From: Massilia putida
Lineage (GTDB): Bacteria; Pseudomonadota; Gammaproteobacteria; Burkholderiales; Burkholderiaceae_D
Reading direction: 5' to 3'
DNA: 64,000 nucleotides
Assembly: GCF_001941825.1 (NCBI RefSeq)
Contig: NZ_CP019038.1
Coordinates: 1,612,001-1,676,000, forward strand
Shown here: one piece after another, positions 1 through 8,181 of the stretch
How positions within the stretch are numbered: position 1 is the first letter of the stretch
Layout: each line of letters opens with the position of its first letter
The notes under the pieces: model-generated
The model's input: the letters and a program-made list of their open reading frames with translations, nothing else
Told to the model about the DNA's origin: nothing
Database searches by the model: none
Position numbers and translations under genes: made by a program

Positions 1-1
1 G

Positions 2-559
2 CCGATCACCGCCGCGAGCGCGGAATACGCCGCGCGCATCCCGACCGGCAGCGAATTGATCAACCAGACGTCGATGTCGGCCGACCGGGACGGCCGGCCG
101 TACATCGCCACCTACTGGCGCGACAGCGACAGCCGGGTGCCCCAGTACCGGATCGTGCGGCTCACTGCGACGGGCTGGCGGGTGACCACGCTCGGATTCC
201 GGCACACGCCGTTCACCCTTGCCGGCGGCGGCACCAAGGCGATCCCGATCGCGCGGCCCCAGATCATGATCGACAGCGCCCGGCAGCAGCCGGCGGGCGT
301 GCTCGTGTTCCGCGACGCGGAGCGCGGGAACAAGGTGTCGGCCGTCACGATCACGGATTTCGACCGGCCCAGCTGGTCGATCCGCGACCTGGACGACGCG
401 TCCGTCGGCGCCTGGGAACCGACGTTCGACACCGAGCTCTGGCGCGAGAAGGCCGAGCTGAACCTGTTCGTGCAGGACACGTCCCAGGTCGACGGCGAAG
501 GCCAGGCGGTGCGCCCGCCCAGCATGGTCCGCGTGCTGGCGTGGAAACCGTCGTTCTGA
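2..559 (+). CDS. C-terminal part of a BNR-repeat (sialidase-like) protein, cut by the window edge
   Basis: The reading frame is open from base 2 and ends with TGA at 557-559, so about 185 residues of a longer protein are visible and its start lies outside the window. The sequence (GRPYIATYWRD, YRIVRLTATGW, IARPQIMID) has the alternating beta-strand pattern of BNR_4-type proteins, a sialidase-like propeller family found among secreted polysaccharide-degrading enzymes. No catalytic residue can be assigned from this fragment. A TTG at 56 is the only internal start-like codon near the left end and is probably not the real start. The gene is followed by the acnB promoter, so it is not cotranscribed with acnB in any obvious way. 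The family assignment comes from recalled resemblance. Confidence 0.6.
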   Translation, partial: PITAASAEYAARIPTGSELINQTSMSADRDGRPYIATYWRDSDSRVPQYRIVRLTATGWRVTTLGFRHTPFTLAGGGTKAIPIARPQIMIDSARQQPAGVLVFRDAERGNKVSAVTITDFDRPSWSIRDLDDASVGAWEPTFDTELWREKAELNLFVQDTSQVDGEGQAVRPPSMVRVLAWKPSF

Positions 560-621
560 CACGCAGCCATGTCCGACATCTTCGCGGACGTTGTTATCCC
601 GCGATTTCACGATTTAGCGTC

Positions 622-650
622 TTATGTCTTATATAAGAGTGATGTACAAT
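622..650 (+). promoter_or_regulatory. acnB promoter with internal palindromic operator
   Basis: A good -10 hexamer TACAAT lies at 645-650, 62 bases before the acnB ATG. A weak -35 (TTATGT, 622-627) is 17 bases upstream. Between them is a perfect 12-bp palindrome TCTTATATAAGA (627-638), preceded directly by a half-copy TCTTATG (620-626). A palindrome placed across the promoter spacer is the usual position for a repressor site. The binding protein is unknown; a GntR-type regulator of TCA-cycle genes is a guess. The acnB ribosome-binding site is AAAGAG at 701-706. Confidence 0.55.
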
Positions 651-711
651 AGCGTTCAGCACAGGCGAAGCACCCGCTTGCCTGGTTTTCACAACGACTG
701 AAAGAGCTATC

Positions 712-3297
712 ATGTTAGCCGCATACCGCACCCACGTCGCTGAGCGCGCCGCCCTCGGCATTCCCCCGCTGCCCCTGTCGGCGGCCCAGACCACGGACCT
801 GGTCGAACTCCTCAAGAATCCGCCGGCGGGCGAGGAAGCCTTCCTCGTGGACCTGATCACGAACCGCGTGCCCGCGGGCGTGGACGATGCCGCCAAGGTC
901 AAGGCCACGTTCCTGAACAACGTTGCCAAGGGTCTCGAGACCAGTCCGCTGGTCTCGCGCGAACTGGCGACGCGCCTGCTGGGCACCATGCTCGGCGGCT
1001 TCAACATCAAGCCGATGATCGACCTGCTGGACGATCCGGCCGTCGGCAGCGCCGCCGCCGAGGGCCTGAAAAAGACCCTGCTGATGTTCGACTACTTCCA
1101 CGACGTCAAGGAACTGGCCGACAAGGGCAGCGCCAACGCCAAGGAAGTGCTGCAATCGTGGGCCGACGCCGAGTGGTTCACGTCGCGCCCGGCCGTGCCG
1201 GAAAGCCTGACGCTGACCGTCTTCAAAGTCTCCGGCGAGACGAATACCGACGACCTGTCGCCCGCCCCGGACGCCACCACCCGCCCGGACATCCCGCTGC
1301 ACGCGCTGGCGATGCTGAAGAATCCGCGTCCCGGCATCGAACCGCAGGAACCCGGCAAGATCGGCCCGATCGCGCAGATCGAGGCGCTGAAAGCCAAGGG
1401 CCATCTGGTCGCCTACGTCGGCGACGTGGTCGGCACCGGTTCGTCCCGTAAATCCGCCACCAACTCGGTGCTGTGGTTCACGGGCGAAGACATCCCGTTC
1501 ATCCCGAACAAGCGCTTCGGCGGCGTGTGCCTCGGCACCAAGATCGCCCCGATCTTCTACAACACGATGGAAGACGCCGGCGCCCTGCCGATCGAGCTGG
1601 ACGTGTCGAACATGGAAATGGGCGACGTCATCGAACTGCGTCCGTACGACGGCCGCGCACTGAAGAACGGTGAAGTCATCGCCGAATTCAAGGTCAAGTC
1701 CGACGTGCTGTTCGACGAAGTGCGCGCCGGCGGCCGCATTCCGCTGATCATCGGCCGCGGCCTGACCGCCAAGGCGCGCGAGTCGCTGGGCCTGGCGCCG
1801 TCGACGCTGTTCCGCCTGCCGCAGAACCCGGAAGACAGCGGTCGCGGCTTCTCGCTGGCCCAGAAGATGGTCGGCCGCGCCTGCGGCCTGCCGGAAGGCC
1901 AGGGCATCCGCCCGGGCACGTACTGCGAACCGAAGATGACCACCGTCGGCTCGCAGGACACCACCGGCCCGATGACCCGCGACGAGCTGAAGGACCTGGC
2001 TTGCCTGGGCTTCTCGGCCGATCTCGTGATGCAATCGTTCTGCCACACCGCCGCCTATCCGAAGCTGGTGGACGTCAAGATGCACAAGGAACTGCCGACG
2101 TTCATCGAGAACCGCGGCGGCGTCGCGCTGCGTCCGGGCGACGGCGTGATCCACTCGTGGCTGAACCGCCTGCTGCTGCCCGACACCGTCGGCACCGGCG
2201 GCGACTCGCACACCCGCTTCCCGATCGGTATCTCGTTCCCGGCCGGCTCGGGCCTCGTGGCCTTCGCCGCCGCGACCGGCGTGATGCCGCTGGACATGCC
2301 GGAATCGGTGCTGGTCCGCTTCAAGGGCGAGATGAAGCCTGGCGTCACGCTGCGCGACCTCGTCAACGCCATCCCGCTGTACGCGATCCAGCAAGGCCTG
2401 CTGACCGTCGACAAGAAGGGCAAGAAGAACATCTTCTCCGGCCGCATCCTGGAAATCGAAGGCCTGCCGAACCTGAAGGTCGAACAGGCGTTCGAACTGT
2501 CCGACGCCTCGGCCGAGCGCTCGGCCGCCGGCTGCACGGTCCACCTGGACAAGGCACCGATCATCGAGTACATGACCTCGAACATCACCTTGATGAAGTG
2601 GATGATCGCCAGCGGCTACCTGGACCGCCGCACGCTGGAACGTCGCATCAAGGCGATGGAAGCGTGGCTGGCCAAGCCGGACCTGCTGGCGCCGGACGCG
2701 GATGCCGAGTACGCCGCCGTCATCGAGATCGACCTGGCCGACATCCATGAACCGATCGTCGCGTGCCCGAACGATCCGGACGACGTCAAGACGCTGTCCG
2801 ACGTCGCCGGCGACAAGATCGACGACGTGTTCGTCGGCTCGTGCATGACCAATATCGGCCACTTCCGCGCCGCCTCGAAACTCTTGGAAGGCAAGACCGA
2901 CATCCCGGTCCGCCTGTGGGTGGCGCCGCCGACCAAGATGGACCAGCAGGTGCTGACGGCCGAAGGCCACTACGGCACGCTGGGCCGCACCGGCGCGCGC
3001 ATGGAGATGCCGGGCTGCTCGCTGTGCATGGGTAACCAGGCGCAGATCCGCAAGGGTGCGACCGTCATGTCGACGTCGACGCGTAACTTCCCGAACCGCC
3101 TCGGCATCGACACCCGCGTGTACCTGGGTTCGGCCGAACTGGCGGCGGTGTGCTCCACGCTGGGCAAGATCCCGACGCGCGACGAGTACATGGCGCACAT
3201 CGGTGTGCTCAACCAGAACGCCGACAAGATCTACCGCTACATGAACTTCGACCAGATCGCCGAGTTCCGCGACGTGGCGGATTCCGTCGCCATCTGA
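712..3297 (+). CDS. acnB: Aconitate hydratase B
   Basis: An 861-residue AcnB that interconverts citrate and isocitrate in the TCA cycle in the cytoplasm; many family members also act on 2-methyl-cis-aconitate. The N-terminal HEAT-like domain (about 1-160) and the swivelling domain (about 165-370) precede the catalytic domains, the order that separates AcnB from AcnA. The three [4Fe-4S] ligands are visible: Cys711 in [10 protein letters not shown], and Cys769 and Cys772 in GCSLCMGN, almost the same numbering as in E. coli AcnB. Length is normal for the family. The ATG at 712 is preceded by AAAGAG at a suitable distance. The gene stands alone, with its own promoter and a terminator directly after the stop. 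Confidence 0.98.
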   Translation: MLAAYRTHVAERAALGIPPLPLSAAQTTDLVELLKNPPAGEEAFLVDLITNRVPAGVDDAAKVKATFLNNVAKGLETSPLVSRELATRLLGTMLGGFNIKPMIDLLDDPAVGSAAAEGLKKTLLMFDYFHDVKELADKGSANAKEVLQSWADAEWFTSRPAVPESLTLTVFKVSGETNTDDLSPAPDATTRPDIPLHALAMLKNPRPGIEPQEPGKIGPIAQIEALKAKGHLVAYVGDVVGTGSSRKSATNSVLWFTGEDIPFIPNKRFGGVCLGTKIAPIFYNTMEDAGALPIELDVSNMEMGDVIELRPYDGRALKNGEVIAEFKVKSDVLFDEVRAGGRIPLIIGRGLTAKARESLGLAPSTLFRLPQNPEDSGRGFSLAQKMVGRACGLPEGQGIRPGTYCEPKMTTVGSQDTTGPMTRDELKDLACLGFSADLVMQSFCHTAAYPKLVDVKMHKELPTFIENRGGVALRPGDGVIHSWLNRLLLPDTVGTGGDSHTRFPIGISFPAGSGLVAFAAATGVMPLDMPESVLVRFKGEMKPGVTLRDLVNAIPLYAIQQGLLTVDKKGKKNIFSGRILEIEGLPNLKVEQAFELSDASAERSAAGCTVHLDKAPIIEYMTSNITLMKWMIASGYLDRRTLERRIKAMEAWLAKPDLLAPDADAEYAAVIEIDLADIHEPIVACPNDPDDVKTLSDVAGDKIDDVFVGSCMTNIGHFRAASKLLEGKTDIPVRLWVAPPTKMDQQVLTAEGHYGTLGRTGARMEMPGCSLCMGNQAQIRKGATVMSTSTRNFPNRLGIDTRVYLGSAELAAVCSTLGKIPTRDEYMAHIGVLNQNADKIYRYMNFDQIAEFRDVADSVAI

Positions 3298-3355
3298 GGC
3301 TGACGCGTCAGCCTGCCGGGGCCGGGTCCTGTACCATACGGGGCCCGGCCCTTTT
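3298..3355 (+). terminator. Intrinsic terminator after acnB
   Basis: Directly after the acnB stop is a perfect 16-bp palindrome (3298-3313, GGCTGACGCGTCAGCC). It is followed by a second hairpin, GGGCCGGG (3319-3326) pairing with CCCGGCCC (3344-3351), and TTTT at 3352-3355. The second hairpin with its T-run is a standard Rho-independent terminator; the first may add to it. Confidence 0.8.
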
Positions 3356-3573
3356 CACATCCTCTTCCCGCGTCGGCCAACATCCCTCCTTTCGGCTTCC
3401 GGCGCGACCTGCAGCGCATCGACGACCGCCGCGTACTGGTCGGCTGCGACCGCGGCTTCTTCGAGCCGGACCTCGCATCCGGCCGGGTGCCATGGCCGGC
3501 GGGGAGCGCCGCTCAGGTACGATACGGCGCGAGGCGATCGCAGCGGCACGCCGCTGCCGGCGGTGCGGCCCGG
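3356..3573. other. Intergenic stretch between the acnB terminator and the end of the cobalamin operon
   Basis: About 218 bases with coding-like composition but no recognisable gene. A 64-codon frame on the minus strand (3355-3549) and a partial frame on the plus strand are open but match nothing I know and have no convincing ribosome-binding site. No terminator with a T-run for the minus-strand operon is obvious here. Confidence 0.3.
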
Positions 3574-3930
3574 TCAATCCTCGCCGGCCTGGTGAAACAC
3601 GAGATCCTCGACCCGCCGTCCGTTGCACAGGTGCTCGGCGATGATGCGGTCCATGTTCTCCGGCGTGACGTTGTAATACCAGGTGCCGTCCGGCTGCACG
3701 CAGACGATCGGTCCGCCCTTGCAGGCGGCGAAGCAGCTCACGCGGCTGCGCTTCACGCGCAGGTCGCCCGCGTTCAGGCCCGCGGACTTGAACTTGTCGC
3801 CCAGGCTGTCGAACAGCGCCTGCGCGGCGCCATCCTCGGTGCAGCGCGGGCCGGTGCAGACCAGCATGTGACGGCGGTAATCGCCGATCTTCGGCTTGAC
3901 GGGCCGCTGTTCTTCCTCGTGATTGCTCAT
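3574..3930 (-). CDS. Thioredoxin-like (2Fe-2S) ferredoxin, end of cobalamin operon
   Basis: A 118-residue soluble protein with the thioredoxin-like 2Fe-2S ferredoxin pattern: CTGPRC near residue 28, and a later pair in SCFAACKGG, followed by CVQPDGTWYYNV. In this family the four cysteines bind a [2Fe-2S] cluster. It is the last gene of the cobalamin operon and overlaps cobJ by 4 bases (ATGA), so it is co-translated with the corrin enzymes. A role as electron donor or metal-handling accessory to a reductive corrin step is likely from context but not shown by the sequence. Confidence 0.8.
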   Translation of the reverse strand: MSNHEEEQRPVKPKIGDYRRHMLVCTGPRCTEDGAAQALFDSLGDKFKSAGLNAGDLRVKRSRVSCFAACKGGPIVCVQPDGTWYYNVTPENMDRIIAEHLCNGRRVEDLVFHQAGED

Positions 3931-4925
3931 GCTTCCGTCTCCTCGGCCGCGGGTTGCGCCGGCTCCCAGGGTTCCGCAAGCGTGGCGCGGATGTAGTCGG
4001 CCGGCAGGCGATGGCGCGCGGCCAGCGTCTCGATGTCGGTGCCGGCCGCGTGCTCGTCGCGGAGCAGGTCCAGCCAGCCGAGCAGGCCCGTGGACAGCGA
4101 CCGCCCGGCGCGCTCGCCGTCGCGCGTGCTGCCGCCGTCGTCCATGTCGTACTTGTTGGCGTAGCCGCGCGGCGTCACCATCACGCCGTGGCGGATGAAG
4201 GTGTTGCTGTTGCCGATCAGGACCGTGCTGAGCATGCCGATGTCGGCGTCGGCCATCGCGTCGAGCGTCGTGAACACGATGTTCTCGCGGCGCCGGTAGG
4301 CGCTCTTCACGATGGCGACCGGCGTGTCCGGGCGGCGGTGGCGCAGGAACAGGCGCTGCGCCTCGACGATCTGGCGCGTGCGGCGGCCGCTCTTCGGGTT
4401 GTACAGCGCGACGACGAAATCGGCCAGCGCGACGGCGTCCAGCCGGCGCGCGATCGTCGGCCACGGCGTCAGCAGGTCGGACAGCGAAATCGCGCAGAAA
4501 TCGTGCGTGAGCGGCGCGCCGACGAGGGCCGCGCAACTGTTCAACGCCGAGGCGCCGGGGACGATCTCGACCTGCACCGCGTCGTCCGGCGTCCAGCCGG
4601 CCTGGAACAGCACTTCATAGGTCGGGCCGGCCATGCCGTACACGCCGGCGTCGCCCGACGAGATCAATGCCACCTTCTTGCCGGCCCGCGCGGCCGCAAG
4701 CGCACTGACGGCGCGGTCGAGTTCCTCCGTCATCGACTTGCGGATGATCTCCTTGCCTTCGATGAGGTCGGCCACCAGCTTGATGTAGGTGACGTAGCCG
4801 ATCACCACGTCGGCTTCGGCGATGGCGGCGCGGGCGCGCTGCGTCATGTGGTCCACGCTGCCGGGGCCGATCCCCACCAGCATGATCTTCCCCGCGGTCG
4901 CGGGTGCTTCGAGTCGTTCGTTCAT
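3927..4925 (-). CDS. cobJ: Precorrin-3B / cobalt-precorrin-3 C17-methyltransferase
   Basis: A 332-residue SAM-dependent methyltransferase that methylates C17 and drives ring contraction in corrin synthesis. The tetrapyrrole-methylase fold is clear: LVGIGPGSVDHMT at the N-terminus, GYVTY, the SSGDAGVYGMAG loop, and IVPGASALNSCAALVGAP. CobJ/CbiH is usually about 240-250 residues. This protein carries roughly 70 extra residues (from about 265) with no motif I recognise. The start ATG at 4925 overlaps the cobE stop by 4 bases. With cbiX, cbiD and cbiG in the operon, the substrate is probably the cobalt-bound form, so CbiH is an equally good name. Confidence 0.92.
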   Translation of the reverse strand: MNERLEAPATAGKIMLVGIGPGSVDHMTQRARAAIAEADVVIGYVTYIKLVADLIEGKEIIRKSMTEELDRAVSALAAARAGKKVALISSGDAGVYGMAGPTYEVLFQAGWTPDDAVQVEIVPGASALNSCAALVGAPLTHDFCAISLSDLLTPWPTIARRLDAVALADFVVALYNPKSGRRTRQIVEAQRLFLRHRRPDTPVAIVKSAYRRRENIVFTTLDAMADADIGMLSTVLIGNSNTFIRHGVMVTPRGYANKYDMDDGGSTRDGERAGRSLSTGLLGWLDLLRDEHAAGTDIETLAARHRLPADYIRATLAEPWEPAQPAAEETEA

Positions 4926-5326
4926 GGTTCCATCCTTGCGATCGAGACTGTGACGTTGCGGCCGTCCGCGCCCCGGTGTTTGTGTTTTTCGACGATCAAT
5001 GCGGTCATCGGGACGCCCGGACCGGCGGCGAGCAGCGCGGCCGCCTCGCTGACCGACGGCGTGCCGGTGTAGCGCCGCACCGTCTCGGACGGATGCGGCA
5101 CCTCGACCTGCGCCAGTTCCTGCGCTTCGAAGAAACGCAGCGTCCAGCCGTATTCCCCGGCCAGCGCGAGCAACGCGGCTTCGTCGCGCTTGAGCGCGAT
5201 GCTGGCGACGGCGGCCACCTGGCCCGGCTGCGCGCCGGCCTGCGCCAGCGCCGCCAGCACCGCCTCGCGCATGGTGGCGTGCGCCACGCCGCGGTCGCAG
5301 CCCAGGCCGACGGTGAACGCCGTCAC
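4922..5326 (-). CDS. cobE: CobE / C-terminal CbiG-type cobalamin biosynthesis protein
   Basis: A 134-residue protein matching the CobE/CbiG C-terminal domain: start TAFTVGLGCDRG, SIALKRDEAALLALA, then TGTPSVSEAAALLAAG. In CbiG this domain is fused behind the acetaldehyde-releasing part that opens the lactone of cobalt-precorrin-5A; here it is a separate gene. The start is GTG at 5326, overlapping the cbiG stop as GTGA, which suggests translational coupling. Upstream the frame stays open but shows no CobE sequence. Its exact catalytic contribution is not established. Confidence 0.85.
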   Translation of the reverse strand: MTAFTVGLGCDRGVAHATMREAVLAALAQAGAQPGQVAAVASIALKRDEAALLALAGEYGWTLRFFEAQELAQVEVPHPSETVRRYTGTPSVSEAAALLAAGPGVPMTALIVEKHKHRGADGRNVTVSIARMEP

Positions 5327-6081
5327 GCGTCGGCTTCCAGCGGCGGGCGGTAGACGACCAGGCGCTCGTGCAGCGCCTCCCACTGCCCGGCCGGCACGTC
5401 GGCATGCGTCACCCACAGCACGGCGGCGTAGCGCTCCAGCGGCACGTCGTGGAAACGCGCATAGCGGTGGATGGTGTCCGGCAGGGGCGTCGGCCGGGTC
5501 CACCAGTCCGGGCTGCCGGCTTCCTGCACGAACGCGATCGGCTCGCCGTTGACCACATGGGCGGAGACGCGCGTGACGTTGATCTTCGGCGCCTCCACGC
5601 GCCAGCCCAGGTGGCGGCCGAGGATGTCGACGGGGATCGTGCGGCCGACGTCGGACGCCGTCGTCAGCACGGGCGCGGCGCCGAGCAGGTCGGCGACGCG
5701 CTCGCTCCACGCGTTGGCGCCGCCGACGTGGCCGGACAGCACCGGGATCACGTACTGGCCGGCGTCGTCGACGACGATCACGCCCGGATCCTCGTCCTTG
5801 CTGCGCAAGTGCGGCGCGATCAGGCGCACGACGGCGCCCAGCGAGACAAAGAACACGATCTGGTCGTAAGCGGCGAACAGGGGGGCGATCTCGTCGCGCA
5901 GCGCGCCGTCGTAGGCATGCACCGCGTTCGGCACGCCCGCGAACTGCGGCGCGAACTTGGCCGAGGTGCAGATGTCCGCCTCGGGCAGGTCGCCTGCCAG
6001 GTGGGCGGCCAGCGCGGCGCCGTGCTTCGTGATGGCCACGAGGCACAGGCGCGGCGCGGCAATGTGGGTGGGTTCGCTCAT
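5323..6081 (-). CDS. cbiG: Cobalt-precorrin-5A hydrolase, N-terminal and central domains
   Basis: A 252-residue CbiG lacking the C-terminal CobE-like domain, which is the next gene. Diagnostic sequences are DQIVFFVSLGAVVRLIAP, DPGVIVVDDAGQYVIPVLSGHVGG and LTTASDVGRT. CbiG hydrolyses the ring-A lactone of cobalt-precorrin-5A and releases acetaldehyde, a step specific to the cobalt-early (anaerobic-type) pathway. The ATG at 6081 (MSEPTH) was chosen because it gives the ATGA overlap with cobI; an upstream ATG at 6126 would add 15 residues lying within cobI. Presence of cbiG rather than cobG is strong evidence for the oxygen-independent route. Confidence 0.9.
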   Translation of the reverse strand: MSEPTHIAAPRLCLVAITKHGAALAAHLAGDLPEADICTSAKFAPQFAGVPNAVHAYDGALRDEIAPLFAAYDQIVFFVSLGAVVRLIAPHLRSKDEDPGVIVVDDAGQYVIPVLSGHVGGANAWSERVADLLGAAPVLTTASDVGRTIPVDILGRHLGWRVEAPKINVTRVSAHVVNGEPIAFVQEAGSPDWWTRPTPLPDTIHRYARFHDVPLERYAAVLWVTHADVPAGQWEALHERLVVYRPPLEADA

Positions 6082-6869
6082 GCGGTCTCCAGGTCGATAG
6101 GTTGCGGGCCGCTCTTCTTCAGGCAACCCTTGATGCGTTCGCCGCGGATGCGATGCGGATGCTTCACGATCAGCAGCGACAGATAACTGACCTTCGTGCC
6201 GCGCAGCGCGAGGATGTCGCGGCCGTCGAACCGGCGCTCGTCCGGCGCGCCCACGCGTTCGATGAAATGGGCGCCCGCGAGCAGGTCGCGCCGCTCGAGC
6301 CAGGCGATGAGTTCATCCAGCAGCGGTTTCACTTTCAGCAGCACCAGCGTGTCGAAGTCGGACAACAACCGGTCGACGGCGCCGACGCCGTACGCGGCCG
6401 GCACGATGGCCACCGTGTCGTCCTGCTCGGCGAACGGCACCGGCACGTGCGCGCAGGCGGCGGTGAAGGCATTGACGCCGGCGATGACGCGTACCGGTAC
6501 GGCGGCGTCCAGCGCGCTCACCGTGCGCGCCAGGTGGCCGAACGTGGCATAGGTGCTGGCGTCGCCCTCGACGAGGAACAGCACGTCGCGGCCCGCGCGC
6601 AGCCAGGGCAGCACGGTCTCGGCGGCCTTGAGCCAGGCGCGCGCCAGCTTGTCGCCGTCGTGCGTCATCGGGAACAGCAGCAACGTGTGGTCGTCGGGAG
6701 GCGCCAAGCCCGCGCGCCGCACGATGTCGAGCGCATAGCTGGACGTCTTGCCGCTGCGCGCCGGATAGACCCAGACCGCGTCGCGGCGCTGCAGCGCGTC
6801 CCAGGCGGCCCGCGTGATGAGGCCCGGGTCGCCCGGACCGAGCGAAATGCCCCACAGGGTGCCGGTCAT
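6078..6869 (-). CDS. cobI: Precorrin-2 / cobalt-factor-II C20-methyltransferase
   Basis: A 263-residue SAM-dependent methylase that adds the C20 methyl, the first committed methylation after cobalt insertion. It starts GTLWGISLGPGDPGLIT and contains FLVEGDASTYATFGHL and VIAGVNAFTAACA, the CobI/CbiL signature loops. The ATG at 6869 overlaps the cobL stop (ATGA); the open frame further upstream is out-of-frame cobL sequence. The CbiL name applies if the substrate is cobalt-factor II, which the neighbouring cbiX supports. Confidence 0.93.
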   Translation of the reverse strand: MTGTLWGISLGPGDPGLITRAAWDALQRRDAVWVYPARSGKTSSYALDIVRRAGLAPPDDHTLLLFPMTHDGDKLARAWLKAAETVLPWLRAGRDVLFLVEGDASTYATFGHLARTVSALDAAVPVRVIAGVNAFTAACAHVPVPFAEQDDTVAIVPAAYGVGAVDRLLSDFDTLVLLKVKPLLDELIAWLERRDLLAGAHFIERVGAPDERRFDGRDILALRGTKVSYLSLLIVKHPHRIRGERIKGCLKKSGPQPIDLETA

Positions 6870-8179
6870 GCCGTCTCTCCCGCGCGGCGCGCGCACACGA
6901 TCCACACCGGATTCTCGGCGGCCATGCGGTGCATGTGCAGGATCGGCTTGCTGCGCGCGGCCTGCAGCTGCAGCACGTCCCAGACGACGCCCGCGCCGCA
7001 CGCCTGCAGCGCGGCGGTGGCGGTGGCCAGGTTTTCCAAGGTGACGAAGTTCATCACGAGCGTGCCGTCCGGGCGCAGGCGGCGCAGCACGCCGTCGATC
7101 AGCGTGGCGAGCTCGCCGCCCGAACCGCCGACGAACACGGCGTCCGGGTCCGGCCAGCCATCCAGCCCGTCCGGCGCCTTGCCGAGGAACAGGCTGTAGT
7201 TGCTGACGCCGAACGCCGCGTGGTTGCGGCCCGCGATGGCGTGATCAAGCTCGTTCTTTTCGATGGCATACACGTGGCCCCGCGGGCACAGGCGCGCCGC
7301 TTCCAGGCCGACGGATCCGGAGCCGGCGCCGATGTCCCACACGACGCTGTCGGGCCGCAGGCACAGGCGCGCGAGGCTGACGGCGCGCACTTCCTGCTTG
7401 GTGATCAAGCCCTTTTCCGGCTGGCGCTGTTCGTAGGCGTCGTCGGCGAGGCCGAAGCATTGCGGACGGGGCGCCGCCGTCGTGCGCCACAACAGCACGA
7501 CATTCAGCGCGGCGAAACGCATCGTCGCGGCGTCGGCGGGGCTCAGTTCGGCCAGCACGCGCTCTTCCGGCTGCAGAAGGTTTTCCGCCACGGCCATGTG
7601 GAAATCGTCGCCGAGGCCCTCGGCCAGCAGCAGGCGCGCGATCCGGTCCGGGGAATTGTCGGGACTCGTCAGCACCAGCAGGCGCGCATGCCGGCGCAGG
7701 GCCTGCGCCAGCGCGTACAGGCCGTGCGCCGGCGCACTGCCGCGCGCCCACTCGCCGGCGTCGCGCGCATGGACGGAGACGATGCGCGCATCCTGCCACG
7801 CCAGGCCGATGCGGGCGCACGCGAGCTGCAAGGTCGACAGGTTGGGCAGAATGTCCAGCGCCTGCACGCACAGGTGCTGGGCGAGGTAAGGCGCGATGCC
7901 GTGGCACAGCGGGTCGCCGGTCGCGAGCACGACGCAGGCCAGGTGATCGGCGCGCGCGGCGCGCACCCAGCCCGGCACGTCCTTCAGGCGGCCCGTCAGG
8001 TCGTGGCGCACGGCGCCGGCTTTCAGCTCGCGGTCGAGCAGCGCCAGCGTGCGCGCGCCGCCGATCACGACGTCGGCGCTGCGCAGGTAAGCGAGCGCGG
8101 TCGGCGTCAGGCCGGCGGCGCCGTCGTCGAGGACGCCGATCACGCGGCAGGGATTGGGATCTTGCAGGCAGGTGTCCAT
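6866..8179 (-). CDS. cobL: Precorrin-6Y C5,15-methyltransferase (decarboxylating), CbiE-CbiT fusion
   Basis: A 437-residue fusion. Residues about 10-210 form the CbiE-type tetrapyrrole methylase (VIGVLDDG, VVIGGARTL, VLATGDPLCHGIA). Residues about 235-430 form the CbiT Rossmann methylase (GLITKQEVRAVSLA, WDIGAGSGSVGLEAA, FVGGSGGEL). CbiT methylates C15 and decarboxylates the C12 acetate; CbiE methylates C5. The fused form is the common proteobacterial arrangement. The ATG at 8179 is 2 bases after the cbiD stop, one of the few non-overlapping junctions of this operon. Confidence 0.95.
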   Translation of the reverse strand: MDTCLQDPNPCRVIGVLDDGAAGLTPTALAYLRSADVVIGGARTLALLDRELKAGAVRHDLTGRLKDVPGWVRAARADHLACVVLATGDPLCHGIAPYLAQHLCVQALDILPNLSTLQLACARIGLAWQDARIVSVHARDAGEWARGSAPAHGLYALAQALRRHARLLVLTSPDNSPDRIARLLLAEGLGDDFHMAVAENLLQPEERVLAELSPADAATMRFAALNVVLLWRTTAAPRPQCFGLADDAYEQRQPEKGLITKQEVRAVSLARLCLRPDSVVWDIGAGSGSVGLEAARLCPRGHVYAIEKNELDHAIAGRNHAAFGVSNYSLFLGKAPDGLDGWPDPDAVFVGGSGGELATLIDGVLRRLRPDGTLVMNFVTLENLATATAALQACGAGVVWDVLQLQAARSKPILHMHRMAAENPVWIVCARRAGETA

Positions 8180-8181
8180 GT

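Noticed and set aside
715..3198. An 827-codon open frame antisense to acnB
   Set aside because: It mirrors the real gene codon by codon, is rich in Arg/His/Asp-type shadow composition, has no ribosome-binding site and matches no family; such frames are common in very GC-rich DNA.
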